A stretch of DNA of 64,000 bases. Origin: Bradyrhizobium commune. GTDB lineage: Bacteria; Pseudomonadota; Alphaproteobacteria; Rhizobiales; Xanthobacteraceae. The notes below the pieces were generated by a model. It made no database searches. It was not told the DNA's origin and saw nothing but the letters and a program-made list of their open reading frames with translations. Shown one piece after another: positions 42,469 to 50,128 of this stretch. The position numbers and the translations under genes are program-made. Numbering within the stretch: the stretch's first letter is position 1; the number at the start of each line of letters is the position of its first letter. The stretch is from NCBI RefSeq assembly GCF_015624505.1, contig NZ_CP061379.1, positions 6,262,001-6,326,000 of the forward strand, read 5' to 3'.

Positions 42469-44079
42469 TTATCCCTTCGCCCGCAGCTCACGGCGCAGCA
42501 CCTTGCCGGTCGCTGTCATCGGCAGCGTCTCGGCGAACTCGACGAAGCGCGGATATTCGTGGGCGGCGAGCTGCACCTTGACGAACTCCTGGATCTCGCG
42601 CGCGAGCTTGTCGCCCGCTGTGAAGCCCGGGCGCAGCACGATCCAGGCCTTGATCGACTCCGTGCGGATCGGATCGGGGATGCCGACCACCGCCGCCATC
42701 GCCACCGACGGATGCTTCATCAGCGTGTGCTCGATCTCGGACGGGCCGACGCGATAGCCGGCGGTGGTGATGACGTCGTCCTCGCGGCTGACGTACCAGA
42801 AATAGCCGTCCTCATCCTGCACGCCGAGATCGCCGGTGAGCAGGAATTCGCCGGCATATTTCTTTGCCGTCGCCTCCGGATTGCGCCAATATTCGATCAT
42901 GGTGACCGGGCACGGCTGGCGCACGCCGATGATGCCGCGCTGACCGCGCGGTTGTTCTTCGCCCTTGTCGTTGACGATACGGACGTCGAAGCCCGGCGTC
43001 GCGCGCCCCATCGAGCCCGGCCGGATCGGAAACAGGTTGGAATTGCTGCCGATCACGAGATTGCACTCGGTCTGGCCGAACACTTCATGCGCGTCGATGC
43101 CAAAGGTTTCGTGCACCCAGCCGAGCAGCTCACCGCCGAGCGATTCGCCGCCGGTAAAAATGCTGCGCAGCTTGACGCCCGGATGCTTCACGCCAGCCTG
43201 CCGCATCAACTTCAGCGCGGTCGGGGGCAGGAAGACGTTGCGCACGCCGAGGTCCGCCATCATCTGCATCGCCGCCTGCGGCTCGAATTTTCGCGCGCGA
43301 TGGCCGACCAGCGGAATGCCGTGATACCAGAATGCGAACAGCGCGTTGACGAGGCCGCCGATCCACGCCCAGTCCGCCGGCGTCCACATGAGATCGCCTG
43401 GCCTGGGCAGGAAGTTGTGACACATCTCCACATTGGGCAAATGACCGAGCACGACGCGATGCGCGTGCAGCGCGCCCTTCGGATTGCCTGTGGTGCCTGA
43501 GGTGTAGATGATCACCGCGGGGTCATCCGCCGACGTATCGACCCGCGCGAAGTCGGGCGAAGCGGCCCTCACTGCGTCCCAGAAGGATTTCGCGCCTGCG
43601 GGCGCGCGTTCGCCGACGACATAGACGTTCTTCAGGTCCGGCAGACGATCGCGGATTTTTGCGAGCTTCTCCCATCCGCCTTCGTCGGTGACGATCGCCT
43701 TGGCTTCCGAGTTCGACAGGCGGAATTCGAGCGCGTCCTCGCCGAACAGCGCGAACAAGGGAATCGAGATCATCCCGGAGCGGAACGCCGCTACGTGCGC
43801 GATCGGCAATTCCAGCGATTGCGACAGGAACACCGCGACACGATCGCCGCGGCCAAGCCCATCCGCCTTCAGCACATTGGCGAAGCGGCGCGACATCTCG
43901 GCGATCTCGTCGAACGAGGTGCGTGTGGTCGCGCCGTTCTCGTCGACATAGATCAGCGCGAGCCGGCCGGTGCCGTCGGCATGACGGTCGCAGCACGCCT
44001 CCGCCATGTTGAAGCGCGCCGGGATATCCCAGCGGAAGTTGCGGGTGAGCTCGTCGTAAGTTTTGGCTTCGGTGAGCAT
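42469..44079 (-). CDS. Medium-chain-type acyl-CoA synthetase (AMP-forming)
   Basis: A 536-residue adenylate-forming enzyme. ATP-binding signature VIIYTSGTTGNPKGALHAHR, A5-like block EVFGQTECNLVIG, A8-like hinge FWYVSREDDVITTAGYRVGP and the terminal lysine motif MTATGKVLRRELR are all present. Similarity to MACS-type ligases (start TRNFRWDIPARFNMAEA) suggests medium-chain or aromatic acids as substrates. It follows the epoxide hydrolase gene after 3 nt, so the two form an operon, probably for degradation of an epoxidised or aromatic compound (inference). Confidence 0.93.
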   Translation of the reverse strand: MLTEAKTYDELTRNFRWDIPARFNMAEACCDRHADGTGRLALIYVDENGATTRTSFDEIAEMSRRFANVLKADGLGRGDRVAVFLSQSLELPIAHVAAFRSGMISIPLFALFGEDALEFRLSNSEAKAIVTDEGGWEKLAKIRDRLPDLKNVYVVGERAPAGAKSFWDAVRAASPDFARVDTSADDPAVIIYTSGTTGNPKGALHAHRVVLGHLPNVEMCHNFLPRPGDLMWTPADWAWIGGLVNALFAFWYHGIPLVGHRARKFEPQAAMQMMADLGVRNVFLPPTALKLMRQAGVKHPGVKLRSIFTGGESLGGELLGWVHETFGIDAHEVFGQTECNLVIGSNSNLFPIRPGSMGRATPGFDVRIVNDKGEEQPRGQRGIIGVRQPCPVTMIEYWRNPEATAKKYAGEFLLTGDLGVQDEDGYFWYVSREDDVITTAGYRVGPSEIEHTLMKHPSVAMAAVVGIPDPIRTESIKAWIVLRPGFTAGDKLAREIQEFVKVQLAAHEYPRFVEFAETLPMTATGKVLRRELRAKG

Positions 44080-44082
44080 GGC

Positions 44083-45219
44083 TTAGCGCACCGTGCGGAA
44101 GAATTTCCTGACCTCGCCGACGAACAGCTCCGGCTGCTCGAAGGCGGCGAAATGCCCGCCCTTCTCCATCTCGCTCCAATGGGTGATGTTGGCGAAATTC
44201 GGCTCCATCCAGCGCCTGACCGGGGTGATGATCTCCTTGGGGAAGACCGCAACGCCCGTCGGCACCTTCACCGCCGGCGTGGTGCGACGCTTGCCAAAGC
44301 TTTCCCAATAGAGCCGCGCCGACGACGTGGCGGTCTCCGTCACCCAATAAAGCATGACGTTGTCGAGCAGCTCGTCCCGGGTGAAGATGTTTTCGGGATG
44401 GCCGTTGCAATCGGTCCAGGCCCAGAATTTTTCCAGAATCCAGGCCGCCTGCCCGCTCGGCGAATCCGTCAGCGCGTAGCCGAGCGTCTGCGGCCGCGTC
44501 GATTGCTGCTTTGAATAGCCGGAGTCGAGATCGACATAGTGCTTGAGCCCGGCGAGCGCACGCTTTTCTTCCGGCGTCGGCTCGCCCTCGACCTTCGGCG
44601 CCGCGCCGAAGGCGAGCGTGATGTGAATGCCGGCGCAGTGCTCCGCATCCTGCGCGCCAAGCGAGGTCGTTACCGCCGAGCCCCAATCGCCGCCCTGCGC
44701 GCCGTAGCTGATATAGCCGAGCCGATCCATCAGCTTGGCCCAGGTCGCGGCGATACGATCGACGCCCCAGCCGGTGGTCGCAGGCTTGGCGGAGAAGCCG
44801 AAGCCCGGCAGCGACGGACAGACGACGTGAAAGGCATCCGCGGGATTGCCGCCATGCGCGGCAGGATCGACCAGCGGCGCGATCACCTTCTGGAATTCGA
44901 CGATCGAGCCGGGCCAGCCGTGGGTGATGATCAGCGGCAGCGCGGATGGCTCATTCGAGCGCGCATGCAGGAAGTGGATGTCGAGCCCGTCGATCTCGGT
45001 AGTGAACTGCTCGAAGCGATTGAGTTTTGCTTCGCGCGCCCGCCAGTCATAGCCGTTGGCCCAGTAGGTGCAGACCTCCTTGATCCATTTCAGCGGCGCG
45101 CCCTGGCTCCAGTCGTCGACCAGCTCCGCTTCAGGCCAGCGCGTGCGGGCGAGACGGGATTTGAGATCAGTGAGGGTGTCGTCGCCAATGGCGATCCGAA
45201 ACGGTTTGATGGCAGTCAT
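44083..45219 (-). CDS. Epoxide hydrolase family protein (alpha/beta hydrolase)
   Basis: A 378-residue enzyme of the juvenile-hormone/microsomal epoxide hydrolase-like group. It has the N-terminal EHN domain (FRIAIGDDTLTDLKSRLAR), oxyanion motif ITHGWPGS, nucleophile Asp in GAQGGDWGSAV, a lid with Tyr residues and the charge-relay His in KGGHFAAFEQPE. The start is ATG 45219 (MTAIKPF); the frame is open to 45300 but that part is repeat-derived. Upstream gene of a pair with the acyl-CoA synthetase (3-nt gap). Confidence 0.92.
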   Translation of the reverse strand: MTAIKPFRIAIGDDTLTDLKSRLARTRWPEAELVDDWSQGAPLKWIKEVCTYWANGYDWRAREAKLNRFEQFTTEIDGLDIHFLHARSNEPSALPLIITHGWPGSIVEFQKVIAPLVDPAAHGGNPADAFHVVCPSLPGFGFSAKPATTGWGVDRIAATWAKLMDRLGYISYGAQGGDWGSAVTTSLGAQDAEHCAGIHITLAFGAAPKVEGEPTPEEKRALAGLKHYVDLDSGYSKQQSTRPQTLGYALTDSPSGQAAWILEKFWAWTDCNGHPENIFTRDELLDNVMLYWVTETATSSARLYWESFGKRRTTPAVKVPTGVAVFPKEIITPVRRWMEPNFANITHWSEMEKGGHFAAFEQPELFVGEVRKFFRTVR

Positions 45220-45243
45220 CGTTGCCTCCCCGATTTTCTCGTT

Positions 45244-45332
45244 GTCATTCCGCAACAGAGCCGGCCGGCACGATGGAGTCTCTGATGCGCAATTGCGCAT
45301 CAGAGTTCGTGCTCCGCACGCCCTGGCATGAC
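45244..45332. repeat. Palindromic repeat, family B (copy 2)
   Basis: GTCATTCCG opens and GGCATGAC closes; an inner perfect arm pair CTGATGCGCAA/TTGCGCATCAG lies in the centre. It sits between YqeY and the epoxide hydrolase gene. Confidence 0.65.
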
Positions 45333-45335
45333 AGC

Positions 45336-45791
45336 TCAGCCCGACAGCGCTGCCTTCACCAGGCCGCTCGCCTTGCCGAAATCCATCTGCCCGGCGTACT
45401 TCGCCTTCAAGGCCGCGATCACCTTGCCCATGTCCTTCATGCCGCTCGCGCCGGTCTCCGCGATGATCGCCGAGATCGCCTTCTTCACGTCGTCATCCGA
45501 CATCTGCTTCGGCAAATAGGCCGAGATCACCGCGATCTCCTCACGCTCCTGGGCGGCGAGCTCGGCGCGGCCGCCCTTGTCGTAGAGCTCGACGGATTCC
45601 TGGCGCTGCTTGATCATCTTCTGGAAGACGCCGAGCAGGTCGGCATCCGACAGCGGCGGCTTGCCGTTGCCGCGGGCCTCGATGTCGGCATTCTTGATGG
45701 TCGAGTTGACCATGCGCAGCGTGGAGAGCTTGCGCTCGTCCTTGGCCTTCATGGCCTCCTTGACCGCATTGTTGATGTCGTCGCGCAGCAT
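45336..45791 (-). CDS. GatB/YqeY domain protein
   Basis: A 151-residue single-domain protein homologous to the C-terminal helical domain of GatB, ready for tRNA contact: LRDDINNAVKEAMKAKDERK, TLRMVNSTIKNADIEARG, EEIAVISAYLPKQMSDDDV and KYAGQMDFGKASGLVKAALS. Full length for YqeY. It is divergent from carA, as in many alphaproteobacteria, and 12.3 kb from dnaG. Its function is unclear; a link to amidotransferase or tRNA quality control is assumed only from the fold. Confidence 0.92.
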   Translation of the reverse strand: MLRDDINNAVKEAMKAKDERKLSTLRMVNSTIKNADIEARGNGKPPLSDADLLGVFQKMIKQRQESVELYDKGGRAELAAQEREEIAVISAYLPKQMSDDDVKKAISAIIAETGASGMKDMGKVIAALKAKYAGQMDFGKASGLVKAALSG

Positions 45792-46016
45792 GATCGTGAT
45801 CCCTTCAATCTATCGCCATGATCTAAGCCGTTCGCGGGAAAGAGGCCATACCGGACCTGTCATGGTTCATTGTTTCCCGGCCAGCGGACAAAACGGCGCA
45901 AAATTGCCAAACACAGCCTAAGTCCCTGAGGAGGCCTGTCAAATATGCAAAAACGCATGTGAATCCATCCTTTCCCGCTTTGACGGCAGCGTCGGCTGCG
46001 ACTATGAAGCGGGCTC

Positions 46017-47207
46017 ATGACACAACATGACAACGATCCCGCCTGGCCGGACCACAAACCGACCGCGCTCCTCGTGCTTGCCGATGGCACGGTGCTGGAA
46101 GGCTTTGGTCTCGGCGCCGAAGGCCATGCCGTCGGCGAGGTCTGCTTCAACACCGCGATGACCGGCTACGAGGAAATCCTCACCGATCCCTCCTATGCCG
46201 GACAGCTCATCACCTTCACCTTTCCGCATATCGGCAATGTCGGCACCAACGAGGACGACATCGAGACGGTGAACATGGCCGCGACGCCCGGCGCGCGCGG
46301 CGTGATCCTGCGCACCGCAATCACCAATCCCTCGAACTACCGCGCCACCAAGCATCTCGACGCCTGGCTGAAGGCGCGCGGCATCATCGGCCTCTCCGGC
46401 ATCGATACCCGCGCGCTGACCGCGCTGATCCGCTCGAAGGGCATGCCCAACGCCGTGATCGCGCATGCGAAGCACGGCGAGTTCGACCTGCATGGCCTGA
46501 AGGAAGAAGCGCGCGAATGGCCGGGCCTCGAGGGCATGGACCTCGTGCCGATGGTCACCTCCGGCCAGCGCTTCACCTGGGACGAGACTCCCTGGCTGTG
46601 GGAGCAGGGCTTTGGCCGGCAGGACAAGCCCGAATTCAACGTCGTCGCCATCGACTACGGCATCAAGCGCAACATTCTGCGCCTGCTCGCCGGCGTCGGC
46701 TGCAAGGTGACGGTGGTGCCGGCAACGACCTCATCCGAAGACATTCTGGCGATGAAGCCCGACGGCGTGTTCCTCTCGAACGGCCCGGGCGATCCGGCCG
46801 CGACCGGCAAATATGCCGTGCCTGTCATCCAGGACGTGATCAAGTCGGGCACGCCGACATTCGGAATCTGTCTCGGCCACCAGATGCTCGGCCTTGCCGT
46901 CGGCGCCAAGACCAGGAAGATGCATCAGGGCCATCACGGCGCCAATCATCCCGTCAAGGACGAGACCACCGGCAAGGTCGAGATCACCTCGATGAACCAC
47001 GGCTTTGCCGTGGACGAGAAGACCTTGCCGAAGGGCGCGACGCAGACCCACATCTCGCTGTTCGACGGCTCCAATTGCGGCATCCAGCTCGACGGCAGGC
47101 CGGTGTTCTCGGTGCAGTACCACCCCGAGGCCTCGCCGGGTCCGCGCGACTCGCACTATTTGTTCCAGCGTTTTGCGGATCTGATGCGGCAGAAGAAGAG
47201 CGCGTAA
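46017..47207 (+). CDS. carA: Carbamoyl-phosphate synthase small (glutaminase) subunit
   Basis: A 396-residue subunit. N-terminal CPSase_sm domain (ALLVLADGTVLEGFGLGAEG, FNTAMTGYEEILTDPSYAGQ). C-terminal class I glutamine amidotransferase with nucleophile Cys in TFGICLGHQMLGLA and the His/Glu pair in QYHPEASPGP. It hydrolyses glutamine and channels ammonia to CarB for arginine and pyrimidine synthesis. The carB gene is 4.2 kb away, not adjacent, separated by cupin, Dps, methyltransferase and ArsR/MFS genes. No pyrimidine-attenuator hairpin was recognised upstream. Confidence 0.97.
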   Translation: MTQHDNDPAWPDHKPTALLVLADGTVLEGFGLGAEGHAVGEVCFNTAMTGYEEILTDPSYAGQLITFTFPHIGNVGTNEDDIETVNMAATPGARGVILRTAITNPSNYRATKHLDAWLKARGIIGLSGIDTRALTALIRSKGMPNAVIAHAKHGEFDLHGLKEEAREWPGLEGMDLVPMVTSGQRFTWDETPWLWEQGFGRQDKPEFNVVAIDYGIKRNILRLLAGVGCKVTVVPATTSSEDILAMKPDGVFLSNGPGDPAATGKYAVPVIQDVIKSGTPTFGICLGHQMLGLAVGAKTRKMHQGHHGANHPVKDETTGKVEITSMNHGFAVDEKTLPKGATQTHISLFDGSNCGIQLDGRPVFSVQYHPEASPGPRDSHYLFQRFADLMRQKKSA

Positions 47208-47210
47208 ATC

Positions 47211-47313
47211 GTCATTCCGGGGCGCGCGTAGCGCGAGCCCAGAATCCATTGAGCAGCGAACTCTACCGCACGATGGATTCCGGGCTCGACGCCGCGCGTC
47301 GCGCCGGAACGAC
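47211..47313. repeat. Palindromic repeat, family B (copy 3)
   Basis: GTCATTCCGGGGCGCGCGTA opens, GCGCCGGAACGAC closes; inner arms CCCAGAATCCAT and ATGGATTCCGGG pair. It starts 4 nt after the carA stop and may act as its transcription end. Confidence 0.75.
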
Positions 47314-47374
47314 GAAAGGAACGTCGCCTCACGCCGCTCGTTGATCCCTGCTACGCTTGAGCAGGAGTTCTGCC

Positions 47375-47899
47375 ATGTCCGTCGTCCGCGACTATGCCGA
47401 GCCGCTCGCCATTGTGTTCGAGGACGACGGCCTCGTGCCGAACAATCTCCTCCCCTTTCTGGTCTACCAGGGCGCAGTGAAACTCGATCCCAAGCAGCCG
47501 GAAGAAACCATCGAAAACCTGTTCGAAACGAACAATTGGGGCGGCACGTGGCGCAACGGCGTCTACGATTATCTGCATTATCATGCGACCGTGCATGAGG
47601 TGCTCGGCGTCGCGCGCGGCAGTGCCCGCGTTCGCTTCGGCGGCGATCATGGCCAGGAGCTAGAGATCAAGGCAGGCGATGTCGCGGTCCTGCCCGCCGG
47701 CACGGGACATCAGTGCATCAGTGCGAGCCATGATTTCTGCGTGATCGGCGCCTATCCGCCGGGATCGCGGATGGAGATCACACGCGCCACGCCGGAGAAC
47801 CATGCGAGGGCGCTGAAGACGATTCCGAGAGTCCCGCTGCCACCGGCCGATCCGGTGACGGGCAACCACGGGCCGTTGATGCGGCTGTGGCGAACGTGA
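47375..47899 (+). CDS. Cupin-domain protein (YjlB-like)
   Basis: A 174-residue single cupin. The metal-binding motif 1 is YHATVHEVLGVARGSARV (H-x-E type), and motif 2 is AGDVAVLPAGTGHQC. A long N-terminal segment (EDDGLVPNNLLPFLVYQGAV) and a C-terminal tail extend it as in the YjlB group of uncharacterised cupins. GCAGGAG lies 7 nt before the ATG. Function unknown; oxygenase or isomerase activity is possible. Confidence 0.88.
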   Translation: MSVVRDYAEPLAIVFEDDGLVPNNLLPFLVYQGAVKLDPKQPEETIENLFETNNWGGTWRNGVYDYLHYHATVHEVLGVARGSARVRFGGDHGQELEIKAGDVAVLPAGTGHQCISASHDFCVIGAYPPGSRMEITRATPENHARALKTIPRVPLPPADPVTGNHGPLMRLWRT

Positions 47900-47924
47900 G
47901 TCGCGAACGCTAGCTCCAAACTCC

Positions 47925-48047
47925 GTCGTCGTCCCGGCGAAGGCCGGGACCCACAATCACGAGAGCTAGTTTGGCGTAGATGCTATCGCGCATCTCGCGC
48001 CACAACTTCTCCCTGGGGGTATGCGTCCCGGCCTTCGCCGGGACGAC
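47925..48047. repeat. Palindromic intergenic repeat, family A (copy 3)
   Basis: It opens GTCGTCGTCCCGGCGAAGGC and closes CCGGCCTTCGCCGGGACGAC with about 85 bp between; the interior has diverged from copies 1 and 2. It lies between convergent cupin and dps genes. Confidence 0.85.
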
Positions 48048-48074
48048 ATTGCGGAGGCATTTGCGCCAATCGCC

Positions 48075-48599
48075 CTACGCCTCGTTCGCACCTTCCTGGC
48101 GGGTGGCCTCGAACAGGAACCAGGTTCGCCGCTCGGTCTCGTCAATGAAAACTTCGAGGATGCTGGCGCTGGCGACGTCGCCGGCGTCGTCGCAGACCTC
48201 GTGCGCTTTGCGCATCGCAGATGCGACGTGCTTGTTGTCCTGCATCAGCTCGCGCAGCATCTCGCGCGGCGGGACATAGTCGTCGTCATTGTCCTTGATG
48301 GTCTGGAGCTTGGCGACCTGGCCGATCGACTTCAGCGTGGCGCCGCCGATCTTGCGGACGCGCTCGGCGAGCTGGTCGGTAGTGGCAAAGATCTGGTCCG
48401 ACTGCTCGTCGAGGAGCAGATGATAGTCGCGAAAATGCCGACCGCTGATGTGCCAGTGAAAATTCTTGGTCTTCAGATAAAGTGCGAACGCATCGGCCAG
48501 AAGCACGTTGAGCGCCTCCGAGACCTTTTTGGCCGCCGGGGGCGACAGATCGGTGGGGGTGTCGAGGTCGGGCGAGACCTTGCTGGGGGCTTTGCTCAC
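48075..48599 (-). CDS. dps: Dps family DNA-protection / ferritin-like protein
   Basis: A 174-residue Dps. The ferroxidase-type His/Asp/Glu residues lie in LKTKNFHWHISGRHFRDYHLLLDEQSDQIF, read in two parts: KNFHWHISGRHFRDYHLLL and DEQSDQIFATTDQLAERV. The helix AHEVCDDAGDVASASILEVF closes the four-helix bundle. The basic N-terminal tail is short. A GTG start at 48599, 8 nt after GGAAGG, is preferred to the longer frame from 48647. Dps dodecamers bind DNA and oxidise iron with peroxide in stationary phase. Confidence 0.93.
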   Translation of the reverse strand: MSKAPSKVSPDLDTPTDLSPPAAKKVSEALNVLLADAFALYLKTKNFHWHISGRHFRDYHLLLDEQSDQIFATTDQLAERVRKIGGATLKSIGQVAKLQTIKDNDDDYVPPREMLRELMQDNKHVASAMRKAHEVCDDAGDVASASILEVFIDETERRTWFLFEATRQEGANEA

Positions 48600-48703
48600 G
48601 GGAAACCTTCCTGTTAGGACGCGGACATTGACGGCGCGCCGTCGCACCCCTAACGCAAGGCGGGCAACGCGGTTCCTCGATAGGAACCGCTGGGCGGGAT
48701 ACC

Positions 48704-49405
48704 ATGGACGATTGGATCGACTATTACGACTCGACGCACACGATCTATGTCAGCAAGCTGCATCGGGATTTGCACTTCCAGATCATCGCGCGGGACATCA
48801 TCGGCTACATCACCTCGCCCGAGGCGACCGTGCTGGACTATGCCTGCGGCGAGGCGCTGTCGGCGAGCCAGGTGGCCGCTGCCTGCGGCAAGCTGATCCT
48901 GGCCGAGCCGGCGCCGGGTGTGCGTGGCCGACTGATCGCACGGTTTGCGCCCAACACAAAAATCCGCGTCCGCTCGCTCGACGACGTCCGCAAGATGCAG
49001 GACCAATCGATCGATCTCGTGGTGATGAACTCGGTTGTGCAGTACATGACCGCGGAGGAGCTTGACGCCGCGCTGCTCAACATCCGGCGCATCCTGAAAC
49101 CGTCGGGCAAGCTGGTGCTCGGCGACATCCTCCAGCCGCATGTCGGAATGGGCCGGGATGTGACGGCGCTGCTCTCCTTCGGCCTGCGTCACGGCTTCCT
49201 GAAGGACGCACTGATCGGCCTGATCAGCACCGCGCTGTCAGACTACCGTCATCTTCGCTCGCGCATCGGGCTGCAGCGCTATAGCGAGGACGAGATCACG
49301 GCCAAGCTGAAGGCAGCCGGCTTCGCCGCGCAACGTGCCAACGTCAATATCGGCCACAATCGGTGGCGCATGACCTTCATCGCACGGCCACCGCTCGCCC
49401 GTTAA
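48704..49405 (+). CDS. Class I SAM-dependent methyltransferase
   Basis: A 233-residue methyltransferase. Motif I is VLDYACGEALSASQVA (D-Y-A-C-G-E, a variant of D-x-G-x-G), motif II LILAEPAPG, motif IV DLVVMNSVVQYM and motif V IRRILKPSGKLVLGDILQP. The C-terminal part (FGLRHGFLKDALIGLIST, YSEDEITAKLKAAGF) is family-like. Substrate unknown. The gene precedes a tRNA-Cys-like element and is divergent from dps. Confidence 0.88.
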   Translation: MDDWIDYYDSTHTIYVSKLHRDLHFQIIARDIIGYITSPEATVLDYACGEALSASQVAAACGKLILAEPAPGVRGRLIARFAPNTKIRVRSLDDVRKMQDQSIDLVVMNSVVQYMTAEELDAALLNIRRILKPSGKLVLGDILQPHVGMGRDVTALLSFGLRHGFLKDALIGLISTALSDYRHLRSRIGLQRYSEDEITAKLKAAGFAAQRANVNIGHNRWRMTFIARPPLAR

Positions 49406-49459
49406 GCTTAACAATTGGCTGAGGTGGCTTGTCGCACCTCGATCGGCAATGATCGCTGC

Positions 49460-49535
49460 GGCCCGGTGGCGGAAGCGTCCACGCGAGAGCAGTGCATTGC
49501 TCTTTATCCTGGTTCAAATCCAGGCCGGGTCTCCA
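49460..49535 (+). tRNA. Atypical tRNA-Cys-like gene (GCA), possibly a pseudo- or isoacceptor tRNA
   Basis: A 76-nt cloverleaf with encoded CCA (49533-49535) and discriminator T. Acceptor GGCCCGG pairs with CCGGGTC (one G-T). T arm CCTGG-TTCAAAT-CCAGG is perfect. D stem GCG/CGC holds the loop GAAGCGTCCA, which lacks the usual GG. The anticodon stem AGAGC/GCTCT encloses eight bases AGTGCATT (or six after an extra A-T pair), with T-GCA inside. GCA, discriminator T and GGC...GCC-type ends indicate Cys identity. The odd loop size and missing GG depart from normal tRNA-Cys. Confidence 0.7.
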
Positions 49536-49589
49536 GCCTTCGCTGGCTTCGCCTGCTTCGGCTAGGCAAGCCATTTCGTAGCGAAGGCT
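49535..49589. repeat. Inverted repeat just after the tRNA-Cys-like gene
   Basis: AGCCTTCGCT (49535-49544) and AGCGAAGGCT (49580-49589) are perfect 10-bp arms over a 35-nt loop rich in GCTTCG. The left arm begins with the last A of CCA. It could be a processing or termination structure for the tRNA transcript. Confidence 0.6.
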
Positions 49590-49644
49590 GCCTCGACGAA
49601 GCCCGCAGGGCGAGGTCGGGCGTGGCGCAGCGATCAGCCAACAA

Positions 49645-50016
49645 TCACCCCGCCTCGACCACTTCGCACTCGGCGACAAGCTGAAGCCTGTCCGCGTCCT
49701 TGGCGGCGGAGTTGAGCACGGCGTCGAGCAGGCCGGGAAAGCGCGCCTCCAGATCCTCGCGGCGCAGCCGCATGAACCGGTTGGTGCCGGCCACACGCGT
49801 CAGCATCAGGCCGCATTCGCGCAGCTTGGCGAAGTGGTAAGCGAGGTTCGACTTGCCACTGAGGCCATTGAAGTCGCCGCAGCAGAGCTCGCTGCTGACA
49901 CGTTCCTGCTGGGCGAGCTGGTACACGATCGCCAGGCGGATCGGATCGCTCAGGCAATCCAGAACCATCGGCAGCTCGATCTGCTCGCGGGTGGGATGAA
50001 GGGGCGTGCGGCTCAT
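49645..50016 (-). CDS. ArsR-type winged-helix repressor, divergent to MFS exporter
   Basis: A 123-residue helix-turn-helix regulator: LDCLSDPIRLAIVYQLAQQ, then SGKSNLAYHFAKLRECGLML and NRFMRLRREDLEARFPG. A CC pair (ELCCGD) near residue 46 might sense metal or thiol, but this is unproven. The start is ATG 50016 (SRTPLHPTREQ). The 112-bp gap to the divergent MFS gene contains two 18-bp palindromes over and near its promoter, so it most likely represses that exporter. Confidence 0.9.
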   Translation of the reverse strand: MSRTPLHPTREQIELPMVLDCLSDPIRLAIVYQLAQQERVSSELCCGDFNGLSGKSNLAYHFAKLRECGLMLTRVAGTNRFMRLRREDLEARFPGLLDAVLNSAAKDADRLQLVAECEVVEAG

Positions 50017-50047
50017 GATCCCTGAATCATAGCGAAGCAACCGCAAT

Positions 50048-50113
50048 GTTCAATAGTTCTTGAACCAATTGACACCGAAAGCGTCGCGTCCGATAGTTCA
50101 ACAAACGTTGAAC
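50048..50113. promoter_or_regulatory. Twin operators and MFS promoter in the ArsR/MFS divergon
   Basis: Operators GTTCAATAGTTCTTGAAC (50048-50065) and GTTCAACAAACGTTGAAC (50096-50113) share the GTTCAA/TTGAAC half-sites and lie 48 bp apart. Between them, TTGACA (50069-50074) and GATAGT (50092-50097), with a 17-bp spacer, form the exporter promoter. The second operator overlaps the -10 box. Confidence 0.8.
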
Positions 50114-50128
50114 ATAGGGATATTTCCA

